From Deltaproteobacteria bacterium (GTDB taxonomy: Bacteria > Desulfobacterota > BSN033 > UBA1163): a stretch of 39,332 bases of DNA. Shown piece after piece: positions 14,579 through 23,481 of the stretch. The notes beneath the pieces were generated by a model. It ran no database searches, was not told the origin of the DNA, and saw only the letters and a program-made list of their open reading frames with translations. The first letter of the stretch is position 1, and each line of letters opens with the position of its first letter. The position numbers were made by a program, and so were the translations under genes. The stretch is from assembly GCA_016875195.1 (NCBI GenBank), contig VGRY01000038.1, forward strand, positions 1 through 39,332. The letters are read 5' to 3'.

Positions 14579-15718
14579 ATGAAGATTTTGACAGCAATGT
14601 ACACGATGAGAAGGGGAGGGGCTTACGATAGGTTTAGCATGATGTTGGAAGCCTTTTGGGAAAGGGGATGCGAAGTGCACTGCCTATCGCTAACCCCAAT
14701 CCAAGTCGACCATCCCCTTTTCCATAACCACGTCATATATTTTCCATTTAAAAATGTAGATGGCATGATGGCCAAGTTGTCAGTTCTTTTCCTTTTTCCT
14801 TGGTGGGCTGTTTGGGTAGGTTGGAGAAATAGAATTGACCTCATTATTGCTTTCGGTGCTCTTTATGCATTCATACAGGCTCTTTCTAAGAATATTCTAA
14901 AAAGGCCGATGGTAACTTTTATTAGAGGAAATATGTCTTTTGGCTCCAAAATGCAGAATTCATCGAAATGTGTTTTAGGTGTGATAAAGATGATCGAAGG
15001 TATTGGAATTCGGTGTTCAAACCGAATCATCACAAATAATGAAGCCTCCCGAAGTGAAATTCTGAATAGCATGGGACGAAGAAAAAACATTGATGTTCAT
15101 GTTCTCTATAACAATATTCCTCCAATATCCATACGTGATCCAGAAGATATTCCCCACATAAGAGCTAAATATGGCATTCCAAAAGACGCAAGAGTGTTGG
15201 TAACGGCAGGTATTATCAACCGGGGTAAAAATATTGAAACCCTTATCAGATGCCTACACAAACAAGGAGCCCAAAATATTTATCTCATGATTGTGGGGGA
15301 AAGTTTTACCCAGGCCGCTTTAGACTACAAGGAATTTTTACAGGGATTGACAAGGGAACTGCAGATTGCCCCCAAAGTCATTTTTACAGGTTGGCTGGAG
15401 AGAGAAGAACTTTACAAGATTTATCTCGCCTCTGACCTTTTTGTCATGTCTTCAATGAGCGAAGGAATGCCCAACGCAATGCTTGAGGCACTTGGATCGG
15501 ATTTGCCCTGCATTGGAAGCGATATTTCTGGAATAAAGGATATACTACAACATGATGAACTTCTTTTTGATCCATTCAATGATAACTCGCTTGCTGATAA
15601 AATTCAAAAACTGCTCTATGATCCGGTCAACTTGGATAAAATAAAAACCTTGTGTTGGAACCGGAAAAAGGATTTTATTTTTAATTGGAAAGAAAGACTT
15701 TATCAGCTTATAGGGTAA
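14579..15718 (+). CDS. GT4 family glycosyltransferase
   Basis: A GT-B fold glycosyltransferase of 379 residues. The N-terminus (KILTAMYTMRRGGAYDRFSMM) is the acceptor-side domain with a glycine-rich loop. The C-terminal domain has VLVTAGIINRGKNIETLI, YLMIVGES, FTGWLEREELYKIYLASDLFV and SEGMPNAMLEALGSDLPCI, the last being the E-x7-E-type donor-binding signature. It probably acts in stepwise assembly of a lipid-linked repeat unit. The start codon follows directly on a TTCCTGG-type repeat and no Shine-Dalgarno is seen, the same situation as the 11024 gene. The sugar and linkage are unknown. Confidence 0.85.
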   Translation: MKILTAMYTMRRGGAYDRFSMMLEAFWERGCEVHCLSLTPIQVDHPLFHNHVIYFPFKNVDGMMAKLSVLFLFPWWAVWVGWRNRIDLIIAFGALYAFIQALSKNILKRPMVTFIRGNMSFGSKMQNSSKCVLGVIKMIEGIGIRCSNRIITNNEASRSEILNSMGRRKNIDVHVLYNNIPPISIRDPEDIPHIRAKYGIPKDARVLVTAGIINRGKNIETLIRCLHKQGAQNIYLMIVGESFTQAALDYKEFLQGLTRELQIAPKVIFTGWLEREELYKIYLASDLFVMSSMSEGMPNAMLEALGSDLPCIGSDISGIKDILQHDELLFDPFNDNSLADKIQKLLYDPVNLDKIKTLCWNRKKDFIFNWKERLYQLIG

Positions 15719-15763
15719 GTACTTTCCCGTGGGATTGTGACTTAGGCAGGTTCAGATTGTAGG

Positions 15764-16570
15764 ATGAGTTTCATGATTAAGGACATGGCTGGAAAATCAT
15801 ACTGGGACAGCAGGTGGGAAAGCATTTTATTTCCCGCATCGCTCAATCCATATCATCCGGGACCGGAGCATTATGTGGATCGGAAGTTTCATGATTATTT
15901 TCGATGGGTCTTTTCGAGAAAGGAGACTAAGGACAAAAAACTTTTAGAGATTGGTTGTGCAAGATCGATATGGTTGCCTTATTTTGCAAAAGAATTTGGA
16001 TTTAAGATCTACGGAATCGATTATTCAGAAATCGGTTGTCAGCAGGCATTACAAATATTATCAAACGAAGGAGTGAAAGGTGACATTGTCTGTGGGGATT
16101 TCTTTACACCCTCTGAGTCAATGATTGAGGAATTTGATGTCGTGGTTTCGTTCGGGGTTCTGGAACATTTTGAGGACACCGAAGGCTGCCTCTTGGCTTT
16201 TTCAAGATTTCTAAAGGAAAAAGGAGTTATGATAACGAATATTCCAAACCTCATGGGTTTATTAGGATTGATTCAGAGGCTAATCAATAGGAATGCGTTT
16301 AACGCCCATATCCCTTTATCGCGCGAAAGCATCTTGAAGGCGCATCAGAGAAACATGCTTTCTCCAGTCTCATGCGACTATTTCCTTATGGCAAACTTTG
16401 GAGTATTGAATTTTGATAATTTAAGGAACACCTTTGTTTATGACTTCGTCCTTCAGACGTTCTGCTGGTTAAATAGAATAATCTGGTCCCTTGAAAAAAT
16501 AGTGCCAGTCAAACCCAATCGATGGAGTTCCCCTTACATAAACTGTGTTGCAACGAAACGACAAAAGTGA
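15764..16570 (+). CDS. Class I SAM-dependent methyltransferase
   Basis: A 268-residue Rossmann-fold methyltransferase. Motif I is LLEIGCARSIWLPYF (GxGxG relaxed to GCARS), followed by YGIDYSEIGCQQA, then VVSFGVLEHFEDTEG and FLKEKGVMITNIPNLMG. An N-terminal extension (SYWDSRWESILFP) precedes the core, and the C-terminal third is aromatic-rich. The motif I sequence suggests a subgroup within glycan-modifying methyltransferases. ATG 15764 is used; ATG 15773 is also possible. It lies between a GT4 gene and a flippase gene, so the substrate is probably a sugar of the surface glycan. Confidence 0.8.
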   Translation: MSFMIKDMAGKSYWDSRWESILFPASLNPYHPGPEHYVDRKFHDYFRWVFSRKETKDKKLLEIGCARSIWLPYFAKEFGFKIYGIDYSEIGCQQALQILSNEGVKGDIVCGDFFTPSESMIEEFDVVVSFGVLEHFEDTEGCLLAFSRFLKEKGVMITNIPNLMGLLGLIQRLINRNAFNAHIPLSRESILKAHQRNMLSPVSCDYFLMANFGVLNFDNLRNTFVYDFVLQTFCWLNRIIWSLEKIVPVKPNRWSSPYINCVATKRQK

Positions 16571-16608
16571 CTACATGAATCTTAGATGAATGATAAGACA
16601 GAGTGTTT

Positions 16609-18060
16609 ATGGGCCTGATCAAAGAGGTATTCGGAGCTTCAGCAATCATCATATTAGGGAATGGTTTAAATCGTTTGTTCGCTATCTTGGCAGCTCCCGT
16701 TCTGACCCCGATCCTGGGACCTACGCCATATGGGGTGATGGCACTGGTAGGAACGGCGACGAGTTTGGCATCAACACTGGGTCTCCTCGGAATTGATATG
16801 GGTTATGTCAGATTTTATTTTTCTAAAACAGATACAACAAGCAAGGGGGTAGAAAACTTTTGTTGGAGATATGCGATCATCACTTCGGCCGCCGTCGGTA
16901 TTTTATCTTTTATTTTGTGGCAGATGTTATTTGGAAAACCTTATGATAACTTCTTTATCGCTTTGATCGTGGGGCTCACCATAATATTGTTTGTGACAAA
17001 TACGATGTCCCAGACCGGTGCCCGATTGAGACAGAAATACAGACGCATTGGGTTGGCAATCATCGCATCAGGGATTTTTGCAACTTCGACAACGGTCACA
17101 TTGGCTATATTGTGGCGCACCGATGAATGGCCACTCTTAATAGGATTTACAGTGGGGATCCTCGTGAGTGTAGCCATCACAGGCCTCCCAAAAGGGAATC
17201 CTTTAGGAAAACCGTCCGGATTAACGGCCAGGGAAAAATGGTCTATTGTTAGACTGGGGTTGCCAGGCTTGGTCACGGGAACCATGTATTGGATACTGAG
17301 TTCTTCAGACCGTTGGCTCCTTAAGTATTTTTGGGGTGAACAAACCGTAGGGGTTTACTCTTTTGCATATAATGTTGCCATCATTGGAATCATTGTAAAT
17401 ACCGCTATGGTATTGACATGGGTTCCAGAATCGATAAGGACCTACGAAAAAGATAGGCAAGGAGCTTCGACAATTCTTGGGGAAGTTTGGGAAGGGTTAG
17501 CTCTCCTTTTGTGCTTAGTTTGGTTGTTTGTTGCATCAATTGGCGGTGACATGATTCGTTTATTGGCTGACTCGCGATTTCATGGAGGTGCATTATACGT
17601 TCCCTGGATCGCTGGAGGTGTTTATTTTTACGGAATGGCCCAATTAGCTAATACTGGATTGCTGATCTCAAAGAACATGAAGCCTGCTGCTAATTTATGG
17701 TTTCTTGGTGGTGTTTTTAACCTTATTTCAAATTATTTCGTAATTCAAATATGGGGGGCTTATGGTGCAGCAGCAATAAATTGCATCAGCTTTGGGTTCA
17801 TCTATTTTGGAGTGATGTGGAAATCCACCCGATACTTTAAGTTGAATTTAGCATGGAGAAAACTTATTGGAACTGGAGTAGTTGTTTTGATATGTGGTGT
17901 GTTGATGAGTTCGGCATGGCATTCTTATCCATTAGTGAGTATTTGCTTTAAGCTCCCAATATGTTTGGGGATCTCGCTATGTTTAACATGGTTGACTGTA
18001 CCAAGTTGGGTAAATCAGTTTAGGGTCCAGTTGAAAGAATTTCGAAACAGGATACGTTAA
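16609..18060 (+). CDS. Wzx-type polysaccharide flippase (MOP superfamily)
   Basis: A polytopic membrane protein of about 483 residues with many hydrophobic segments across its length. The N-terminus (GNGLNRLFAILAAPVLTPIL, GPTPYGVMALVGTATSLAS) matches the first two helices of the polysaccharide-biosynthesis/MOP family. SSSDRWLLKYFWGEQTVGVYSFAY is the conserved central motif. Such proteins flip undecaprenyl-linked oligosaccharide across the inner membrane. I chose ATG 16609; GTG 16603 would add two residues. The presence of Wzx implies a Wzy-dependent pathway, but no polymerase (Wzy) or chain-length regulator is in the window. Confidence 0.87.
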   Translation: MGLIKEVFGASAIIILGNGLNRLFAILAAPVLTPILGPTPYGVMALVGTATSLASTLGLLGIDMGYVRFYFSKTDTTSKGVENFCWRYAIITSAAVGILSFILWQMLFGKPYDNFFIALIVGLTIILFVTNTMSQTGARLRQKYRRIGLAIIASGIFATSTTVTLAILWRTDEWPLLIGFTVGILVSVAITGLPKGNPLGKPSGLTAREKWSIVRLGLPGLVTGTMYWILSSSDRWLLKYFWGEQTVGVYSFAYNVAIIGIIVNTAMVLTWVPESIRTYEKDRQGASTILGEVWEGLALLLCLVWLFVASIGGDMIRLLADSRFHGGALYVPWIAGGVYFYGMAQLANTGLLISKNMKPAANLWFLGGVFNLISNYFVIQIWGAYGAAAINCISFGFIYFGVMWKSTRYFKLNLAWRKLIGTGVVVLICGVLMSSAWHSYPLVSICFKLPICLGISLCLTWLTVPSWVNQFRVQLKEFRNRIR

Positions 18061-18061
18061 A

Positions 18062-19276
18062 ATGCGGATACTTTCAATCTTACAATATAGTCCTCCCTCA
18101 CGAGCGTACGGAGGAGCAGAACGGCAATTGCATTCTATCCACAAGGGGCTTCTTTCCAGAGGAATTGACGTTCAGGTGCTCGCTGATATTTCATATGTTA
18201 AGTCTCCCTACCAAGTATTTGAGGCGGTGCCGATTTGGGGGGTTAGATTCCCAGCCCTGCCGCGAAGCGTATTATCATTTCCATTGATGATCCGATCGTG
18301 GATAAGATTGAAGAGCCTTCTCAGTTTAATCAAGAAAAATATAGGACAGATAGACCTGATTCAAATTACGCCCATACGTGAGACGGCCCTGTGGGGTTTC
18401 TGGCTTTCGAGAGCCCTACATGTCCCTTGGGTCGGAAGAATTGCATGCAGCGGATCCTATGGTGACTTCCATTACATTTCAAAATATATGGTACGGAATT
18501 TGATGGTGAAAAAATTAATCCCTGAAATTCTAAAGGATTGTTCCGCAGCGATTGCTCTTGATCATGAGACTTACCGAGAAGCTGTGGACAATGGAGTGAG
18601 AAAGGACAGGGTTTTCATTATTCCCAACGCTATTACTTTTGATGAGTTTCCATCTATTGAAGAGGCAGCAAAGATACCAGAGGATGGGATATTGCTCTTC
18701 CTTGGTCGCATAGCATTACAGAAACGGCTAACAGATGTTCTTAAGGCTTATGCCCTATACAAGCAAAAAAAGTATAAAAGTAGAACGAAATCTTCACCTA
18801 TTTTAAATATAGTCGGAGGAGGAGATGTTAGCGAATTGAAGCGGTTGGCTGATCGACTCGGTATCGAAGAAAGCGTTAAGTTTTGCGGTCAACATGCCGA
18901 CGTTACCACATTTTTAAAGAGAGCCATCTGCATGATTAATGCTTCGGAGAGCGAAGGGATGCCAAATGCAGTATTGGAAGCGTGTGCCTGTGGTGTTCCA
19001 GGAATCCTATCGGACATTCCAATTCATCGTGAGATTGCTATACAAACTGGAATGGAAGATTTTCTTTTTCCAGTAGGAGATGAAACAAGGCTCAGCGAAA
19101 GAATTTCAAGATACCTTTCATTAGAAGAAAAAGAGGTGGTCCAGAAACGAATTCGGTCTTTCGATTTTGCCCAAGGTTTTAGAAAGGAAAGGAGAGATGA
19201 AGCCTATTGTACGTTGTACGATAGAATTGTAAAGGCATATGGTTTGGATAATAAAGAATCTAAGGAAGGTAATTAG
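18062..19276 (+). CDS. GT4 family glycosyltransferase
   Basis: A GT-B glycosyltransferase of 404 residues. The N-terminal domain begins RILSILQYSPPSRAYGGAER, the typical glycine loop that holds the acceptor side. The C-terminal domain has LLFLGRIALQKRLTDVL, LNIVGGGDVSELKRLADRLG and SESEGMPNAVLEACACGVPGI, with the donor-binding glutamates. The stop of the flippase gene is 1 base upstream, so the two are in one operon. The 3' end overlaps the next methyltransferase gene by 38 bases. It probably adds one sugar of the repeat unit; its specificity is not readable. Confidence 0.87.
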   Translation: MRILSILQYSPPSRAYGGAERQLHSIHKGLLSRGIDVQVLADISYVKSPYQVFEAVPIWGVRFPALPRSVLSFPLMIRSWIRLKSLLSLIKKNIGQIDLIQITPIRETALWGFWLSRALHVPWVGRIACSGSYGDFHYISKYMVRNLMVKKLIPEILKDCSAAIALDHETYREAVDNGVRKDRVFIIPNAITFDEFPSIEEAAKIPEDGILLFLGRIALQKRLTDVLKAYALYKQKKYKSRTKSSPILNIVGGGDVSELKRLADRLGIEESVKFCGQHADVTTFLKRAICMINASESEGMPNAVLEACACGVPGILSDIPIHREIAIQTGMEDFLFPVGDETRLSERISRYLSLEEKEVVQKRIRSFDFAQGFRKERRDEAYCTLYDRIVKAYGLDNKESKEGN

Positions 19277-20042
19277 ATATTTGGAAAATACGTTTCGTCA
19301 GATAGAAGGTCCTGAGTTTGAGCCTTATCCATGGCACAGTCATTACCTGAGTGTGAAGTGTGCTAAGAAGGAGCTCTCTTTGCTCGGAAGCCGACTATCC
19401 GGGCGAATATTGGATATTGGAGCAGGAACTGGGCATGGGGCAAGGTATTTGAGAAGCGAGGACACTGAATATTATCCTACTGATTTACCAACCGGAAGGA
19501 ATCCATTAGATGGGAATATTTCCAACAGGATAGAAAAATTGAAAATATATTGCTCATGCTACGCGTTGCCTTTTCTCAATGAATGCATGGGCGGAACGAT
19601 GATGATTTCTGTCTTGGAACATTTAGAAAGTCACCCATTAGCCATTTCTGAAGCCTACCACATAACTAAAATAGGCGGATATCTTCTGATCACCACTCCT
19701 TTTTCATTTCCGGTCCATGGGTATCCATCAGATTATCGGCGTTGGACTTTGGAAGGGCTCAAGGTCGAAATGGACCATGCTGGCTTCAAGGTTATAGATG
19801 CGATTTCAATAGGAGATGCATTTTCATCTTTGGCGCTTAACGTGAATCTGCTACTGAAATACCATTTACTTCAGTTCCGATGGGCAATCATTCGCTTAGT
19901 GATAATATTGGCCACTCCATTTACGATATTGCTTCGGTTGATGATAAACTGTGGCGCCATCTTGCTAGGTCCATTAGATCAAAGTAAAGCATTTCCATTG
20001 GGAACTGCAATTCTTTGCAAGAAGGTGAAGAAGGTGGCATAG
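19239..20042 (+). CDS. Class I SAM-dependent methyltransferase, membrane-tethered
   Basis: A 267-residue methyltransferase. Motif I is ILDIGAGTGHGARYL, followed by YYPTDLPTGRN, then MMISVLEHLESHPLAI and ITKIGGYLLITTPFSFP; GYPSDYRRWTLEGL is shared with methyltransferases of O-antigen clusters. The C-terminal part is hydrophobic (WAIIRLVIILATPFTILLRL), suggesting membrane attachment. ATG 19239 overlaps the GT4 gene by 38 bases; a later start would lose the first basic helix but keep the domain. A 256- to 277-base gap without recognisable features follows before the next gene. Confidence 0.8.
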   Translation: MVWIIKNLRKVIRYLENTFRQIEGPEFEPYPWHSHYLSVKCAKKELSLLGSRLSGRILDIGAGTGHGARYLRSEDTEYYPTDLPTGRNPLDGNISNRIEKLKIYCSCYALPFLNECMGGTMMISVLEHLESHPLAISEAYHITKIGGYLLITTPFSFPVHGYPSDYRRWTLEGLKVEMDHAGFKVIDAISIGDAFSSLALNVNLLLKYHLLQFRWAIIRLVIILATPFTILLRLMINCGAILLGPLDQSKAFPLGTAILCKKVKKVA

Positions 20043-20319
20043 ATGATAGTGTAAAGGGATGAATTATCTTGGATGATAACAGCGATGAGACTTCTCGTGA
20101 TCTATTCGCGGAAGTCATGAAATGGACTCAAGGATAGAAAGATAGTGCGTGTCTGTTAGGTATGCTTTTTCAAATCGGTCAATGACCACCCTTTGGAAAT
20201 GGCAATACCCGAAACCATTTTTTATGTTTATCGAACAAGGAGCTTTGTCTATATAATTTAAAAACATTTTGTGATAGTAGTAATAAGTTCTTATTTATTT
20301 GAGGGCAAGCGAGGAAGGG

Positions 20320-21498
20320 ATGAAAGTTCTCATGGTCATTTCACAGTTCCATCCGATCATTGGTGGCGCTGAAAGGCAGGCTCAGTTGCTTGCAGGGAAA
20401 CTCATCGAAAAAGGCCTTGAGGTGAGAGTTGTGACCGGATGGTGGAGATTTAGAACCTCCCGTAAGGAAATCGTCGATGGCTTCCACCTTTTTAGAAATT
20501 TTTCATTCTGGGGGATGTGGGGAATCAAAGGGCTCCGGCCCCTCGGTGTCTTGACGTATATGGTTACTCTCGGGATTTATCTTATCTATCATAAAAACGA
20601 ATATGACCTGATTCACGTTCATCAGGCCTTGTACCCTGCTTTTGTTTCTATTGTAATTGGAAAAGAACTTCTTAAAAAACCAGTGATCGTCAAGACGGCA
20701 AGTTCCGGGATGACAAGTGACATCAGGCAACTGAGGGGGTATCCATTGGGAGATTTTCAGTTAAAACACCTTTTGAACAAGATGGAGGTCCTGGTTGCGA
20801 ACAGCAAGGTGGGAGGAAAAGAATTTAATGACGTTGGATTTCCACAATCCCGGATCGAATATATTCCTAATGGCGTGGTCTTACCTCAAAAGAAGAAGGG
20901 CAATTACGGTCAAATAAAGCGAGTCATCACCACCTCACGGCTGAGTAAAGAAAAAGGCATTGATATCTTGCTCAAGGCATGGGCCTGTGTGATACGTCAA
21001 GAGAAAACCTTGAAGTTGATTATTTTGGGCAGCGGACCTCTCGATCATGAACTTAAAAAATTAACAGAATCTTTGGGAGTTATCGATTCAGTAATATTTA
21101 TGGGGATGATCGAAAATGTTATGGAATACATTCAAAATGCAGACCTTTTCATCCTCCCATCGAGGACTGAGGGTTTATCCAATGCGCTATTAGAAGCCAT
21201 GAGCTATGGTTTGCCATGTATTGCGACAAATGTAGGAGGTAATACCGAATTAATGGGAGAGAACGGAGAGGAAAATATTGGATATGGAGATTTCATCATA
21301 GCGAAGAAAGGCATGCTCGTTAATCCGGATGATGTGGAGGGTCTATCTAAAGCGATGCTCTATCTCATCCAGAATGGCATGAAAAGGGAAGAATTAGGTA
21401 AACAGGCGAGATCATCTATTCAGGAGAATTATGCTATCGATCTGATTGCCGATAAATATATCGGATTGTATCAGCGTATGCTTCATAGGACATTCTAA
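20320..21498 (+). CDS. GT4 family glycosyltransferase
   Basis: A GT-B fold glycosyltransferase. The N-terminus MKVLMVISQFHPIIGGAERQ is a classic start for this family, so ATG 20320 is preferred, with GAGG 5 bases upstream; TTG 20299 would add seven residues. The C-terminal domain has VITTSRLSKEKGIDILLKAW, LIILGSGPLDHEL, FMGMIENVMEYIQNADLFIL and SRTEGLSNALLEAMSYGLPCIA, the donor-binding signature. Its stop shares one base with the asnB-like start, so the two are coupled. Proximity to a Wzx flippase suggests repeat-unit assembly. Confidence 0.87.
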   Translation: MKVLMVISQFHPIIGGAERQAQLLAGKLIEKGLEVRVVTGWWRFRTSRKEIVDGFHLFRNFSFWGMWGIKGLRPLGVLTYMVTLGIYLIYHKNEYDLIHVHQALYPAFVSIVIGKELLKKPVIVKTASSGMTSDIRQLRGYPLGDFQLKHLLNKMEVLVANSKVGGKEFNDVGFPQSRIEYIPNGVVLPQKKKGNYGQIKRVITTSRLSKEKGIDILLKAWACVIRQEKTLKLIILGSGPLDHELKKLTESLGVIDSVIFMGMIENVMEYIQNADLFILPSRTEGLSNALLEAMSYGLPCIATNVGGNTELMGENGEENIGYGDFIIAKKGMLVNPDDVEGLSKAMLYLIQNGMKREELGKQARSSIQENYAIDLIADKYIGLYQRMLHRTF

Positions 21499-23477
21499 TG
21501 TGCGGAATTTGTGGAGAGATCGATTTCAATAATGGAGTGAGGGTTGAATCCGTTAGGCAGATGACCAATGTATTGGCCCATCGCGGACCGGATGACGAGG
21601 GGATGGTGTTCATCAAAGACGGCCATGTTGTTGAAATAAAGAAGCCTTTCGAAATCCCCTTGGGGAGAAATGGTTTTGAGGTTGGCTTGGGGCATCGGAG
21701 GCTCTCAATCATTGATCTTTCGGCGGCTGCCCATCAACCCATGTGCAATGAAAATGGAACCATTTGGATTGTTTACAATGGAGAAATTTATAATTTTCAA
21801 ATTCTAAGGAAGGAGTTGGAACAAAAAGGGCATTCATTTAAATCAAACTCAGATACGGAAGCCATCCTCCATGCTTATGAGGAGTGGGGAGTCGAGTGTC
21901 TAAACTATTTTCGTGGAATGTTTGCCATTGCAATTTGGGACTCCAAACTTCAGAGATTATTCATGGCCCGTGACCGATTGGGGAAAAAACCCTTGGTCTA
22001 TTTTCATCAAAACGGTTATTTTGCCTTTGCTTCGGAAATCAAAGCCCTTCTCCAACTTCCAACTATCGAGAAAAGGGTAAGTGGATATGCGATCCATGAT
22101 TATCTGACTTATCAATATGTTCCCTCACCGGACACCATCTTTGAGGGGATCAAGAAACTTCCTCCTGCCCATTACCTTCTTTACGATCACAACAAGGGTA
22201 TAAGAATAGAACGGTACTGGAGGCTTCATTTTAATGAAAAAAATCGGAATGATTCAGATTTAGGAGAACTGCAAGATCGGATAAGAACAGGACTCGAAGA
22301 ATCGGTCAAGCTCAGATTAATCAGTGATGTTCCACTTGGAGCTTTTTTAAGCGGAGGCATTGATTCGAGCCTAATCGTGGGAATCATGGCAATGCTAAGT
22401 GGTAAACCTGTAAAGACCTTCTCAATTGGGTTTGAGGAGAAGGATTTTGATGAACTCGATTATGCCAGGATCGTATCAAATCATTTTTCAACAGAACATC
22501 ATGAATTTATTGTCCAGCCTGATGCCATTGAGATTCTACCCAAACTGGCGTGGTACTATAACGAACCTTTTGCCGACTCTTCAGCCATTCCGACGTATTA
22601 TGTGGCTCGGATGACAAAAGATTATGTGAAGGTCGTGTTAACCGGAGATGCGGGGGACGAGAATTTTGCTGGCTATCCAAGGTATCTCAGAAGCAAGTGG
22701 TTAATCTTCTTTTTAAAACTCCCCAAGGTATTGAGAAGCAATTATTTTCCTCTTCTCTTGAGAATGATTGCTCAATTCCACTGGAGAGAGAAGACCTTCA
22801 ACCGAATGGCCGCTTATGTCGAGTCCCTCTCTTCCAATCAAGCAAGAAATTATGCTGAACAAGTGAAAATTATCAATGCTGGAGAGAAAGAGGGTCTTTA
22901 TTCTCCTGAATTTATGGAAGCTGTGGGAAAAATGGATTCCTTCGACTATCTTATCAACAAGTTTAATGAAACCGAAGCAGATGATCTGATTGAGCAACTT
23001 TTATATCTTGATATCAACACCTACCTTCCGGAAGATCTTCTCGTGAAAATGGATATTGCCACTATGGCAAACTCTCTGGAGGCAAGGGTTCCTTTTTTAG
23101 ATCATCAATTTATGGAATTCATTGCCACGGTGCCTCCCCGCTTAAAATTGAAGGGGACCATTTCGAAGTATATTCTCAAACAAGCCTTTTCTGATTTTTT
23201 ACCTCAATCCGTTATCCAGAGAAAAAAAATGGGATTTGGGGTTCCGGTCGCGAGATGGTTCAGGAACGAGTTGAAAAATTATATTTTCGAAATCCTTTTG
23301 GATTCCAGAACATTAAATCGAGGATATTTCAGGCGGGAAGGAATTGAGCGTTTGCTAAATGAGCATATTGCATTAACGTACGATCATTCTTCAAAAATTT
23401 GGGCGCTCCTTTTTTTAGAAATATGGTTCCGAGTTTTTATGGATGAAAAAGATGTCGTTTTTACTTCAACGGTGTGA
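21498..23477 (+). CDS. asnB: Glutamine-hydrolysing asparagine synthase-like amidotransferase
   Basis: A 659-residue two-domain enzyme. The N-terminal class II glutaminase domain starts MCGICGEID with the catalytic Cys2, followed by LAHRGPDDEG and VYNGEIYNF. The C-terminal synthetase domain has the ATP pyrophosphatase loop SGGIDSS near residue 285 and TGDAGDENFAGYPRY. Glutamine ammonia is channelled to an adenylated carboxylate. Family members in glycan clusters often amidate a sugar acid instead of making free asparagine, and this one lies between a GT4 gene and a GT-C gene. It starts on the last base of the upstream stop codon (TAATG). Either role is possible. Confidence 0.87.
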   Translation: MCGICGEIDFNNGVRVESVRQMTNVLAHRGPDDEGMVFIKDGHVVEIKKPFEIPLGRNGFEVGLGHRRLSIIDLSAAAHQPMCNENGTIWIVYNGEIYNFQILRKELEQKGHSFKSNSDTEAILHAYEEWGVECLNYFRGMFAIAIWDSKLQRLFMARDRLGKKPLVYFHQNGYFAFASEIKALLQLPTIEKRVSGYAIHDYLTYQYVPSPDTIFEGIKKLPPAHYLLYDHNKGIRIERYWRLHFNEKNRNDSDLGELQDRIRTGLEESVKLRLISDVPLGAFLSGGIDSSLIVGIMAMLSGKPVKTFSIGFEEKDFDELDYARIVSNHFSTEHHEFIVQPDAIEILPKLAWYYNEPFADSSAIPTYYVARMTKDYVKVVLTGDAGDENFAGYPRYLRSKWLIFFLKLPKVLRSNYFPLLLRMIAQFHWREKTFNRMAAYVESLSSNQARNYAEQVKIINAGEKEGLYSPEFMEAVGKMDSFDYLINKFNETEADDLIEQLLYLDINTYLPEDLLVKMDIATMANSLEARVPFLDHQFMEFIATVPPRLKLKGTISKYILKQAFSDFLPQSVIQRKKMGFGVPVARWFRNELKNYIFEILLDSRTLNRGYFRREGIERLLNEHIALTYDHSSKIWALLFLEIWFRVFMDEKDVVFTSTV

Positions 23478-23481
23478 AAAG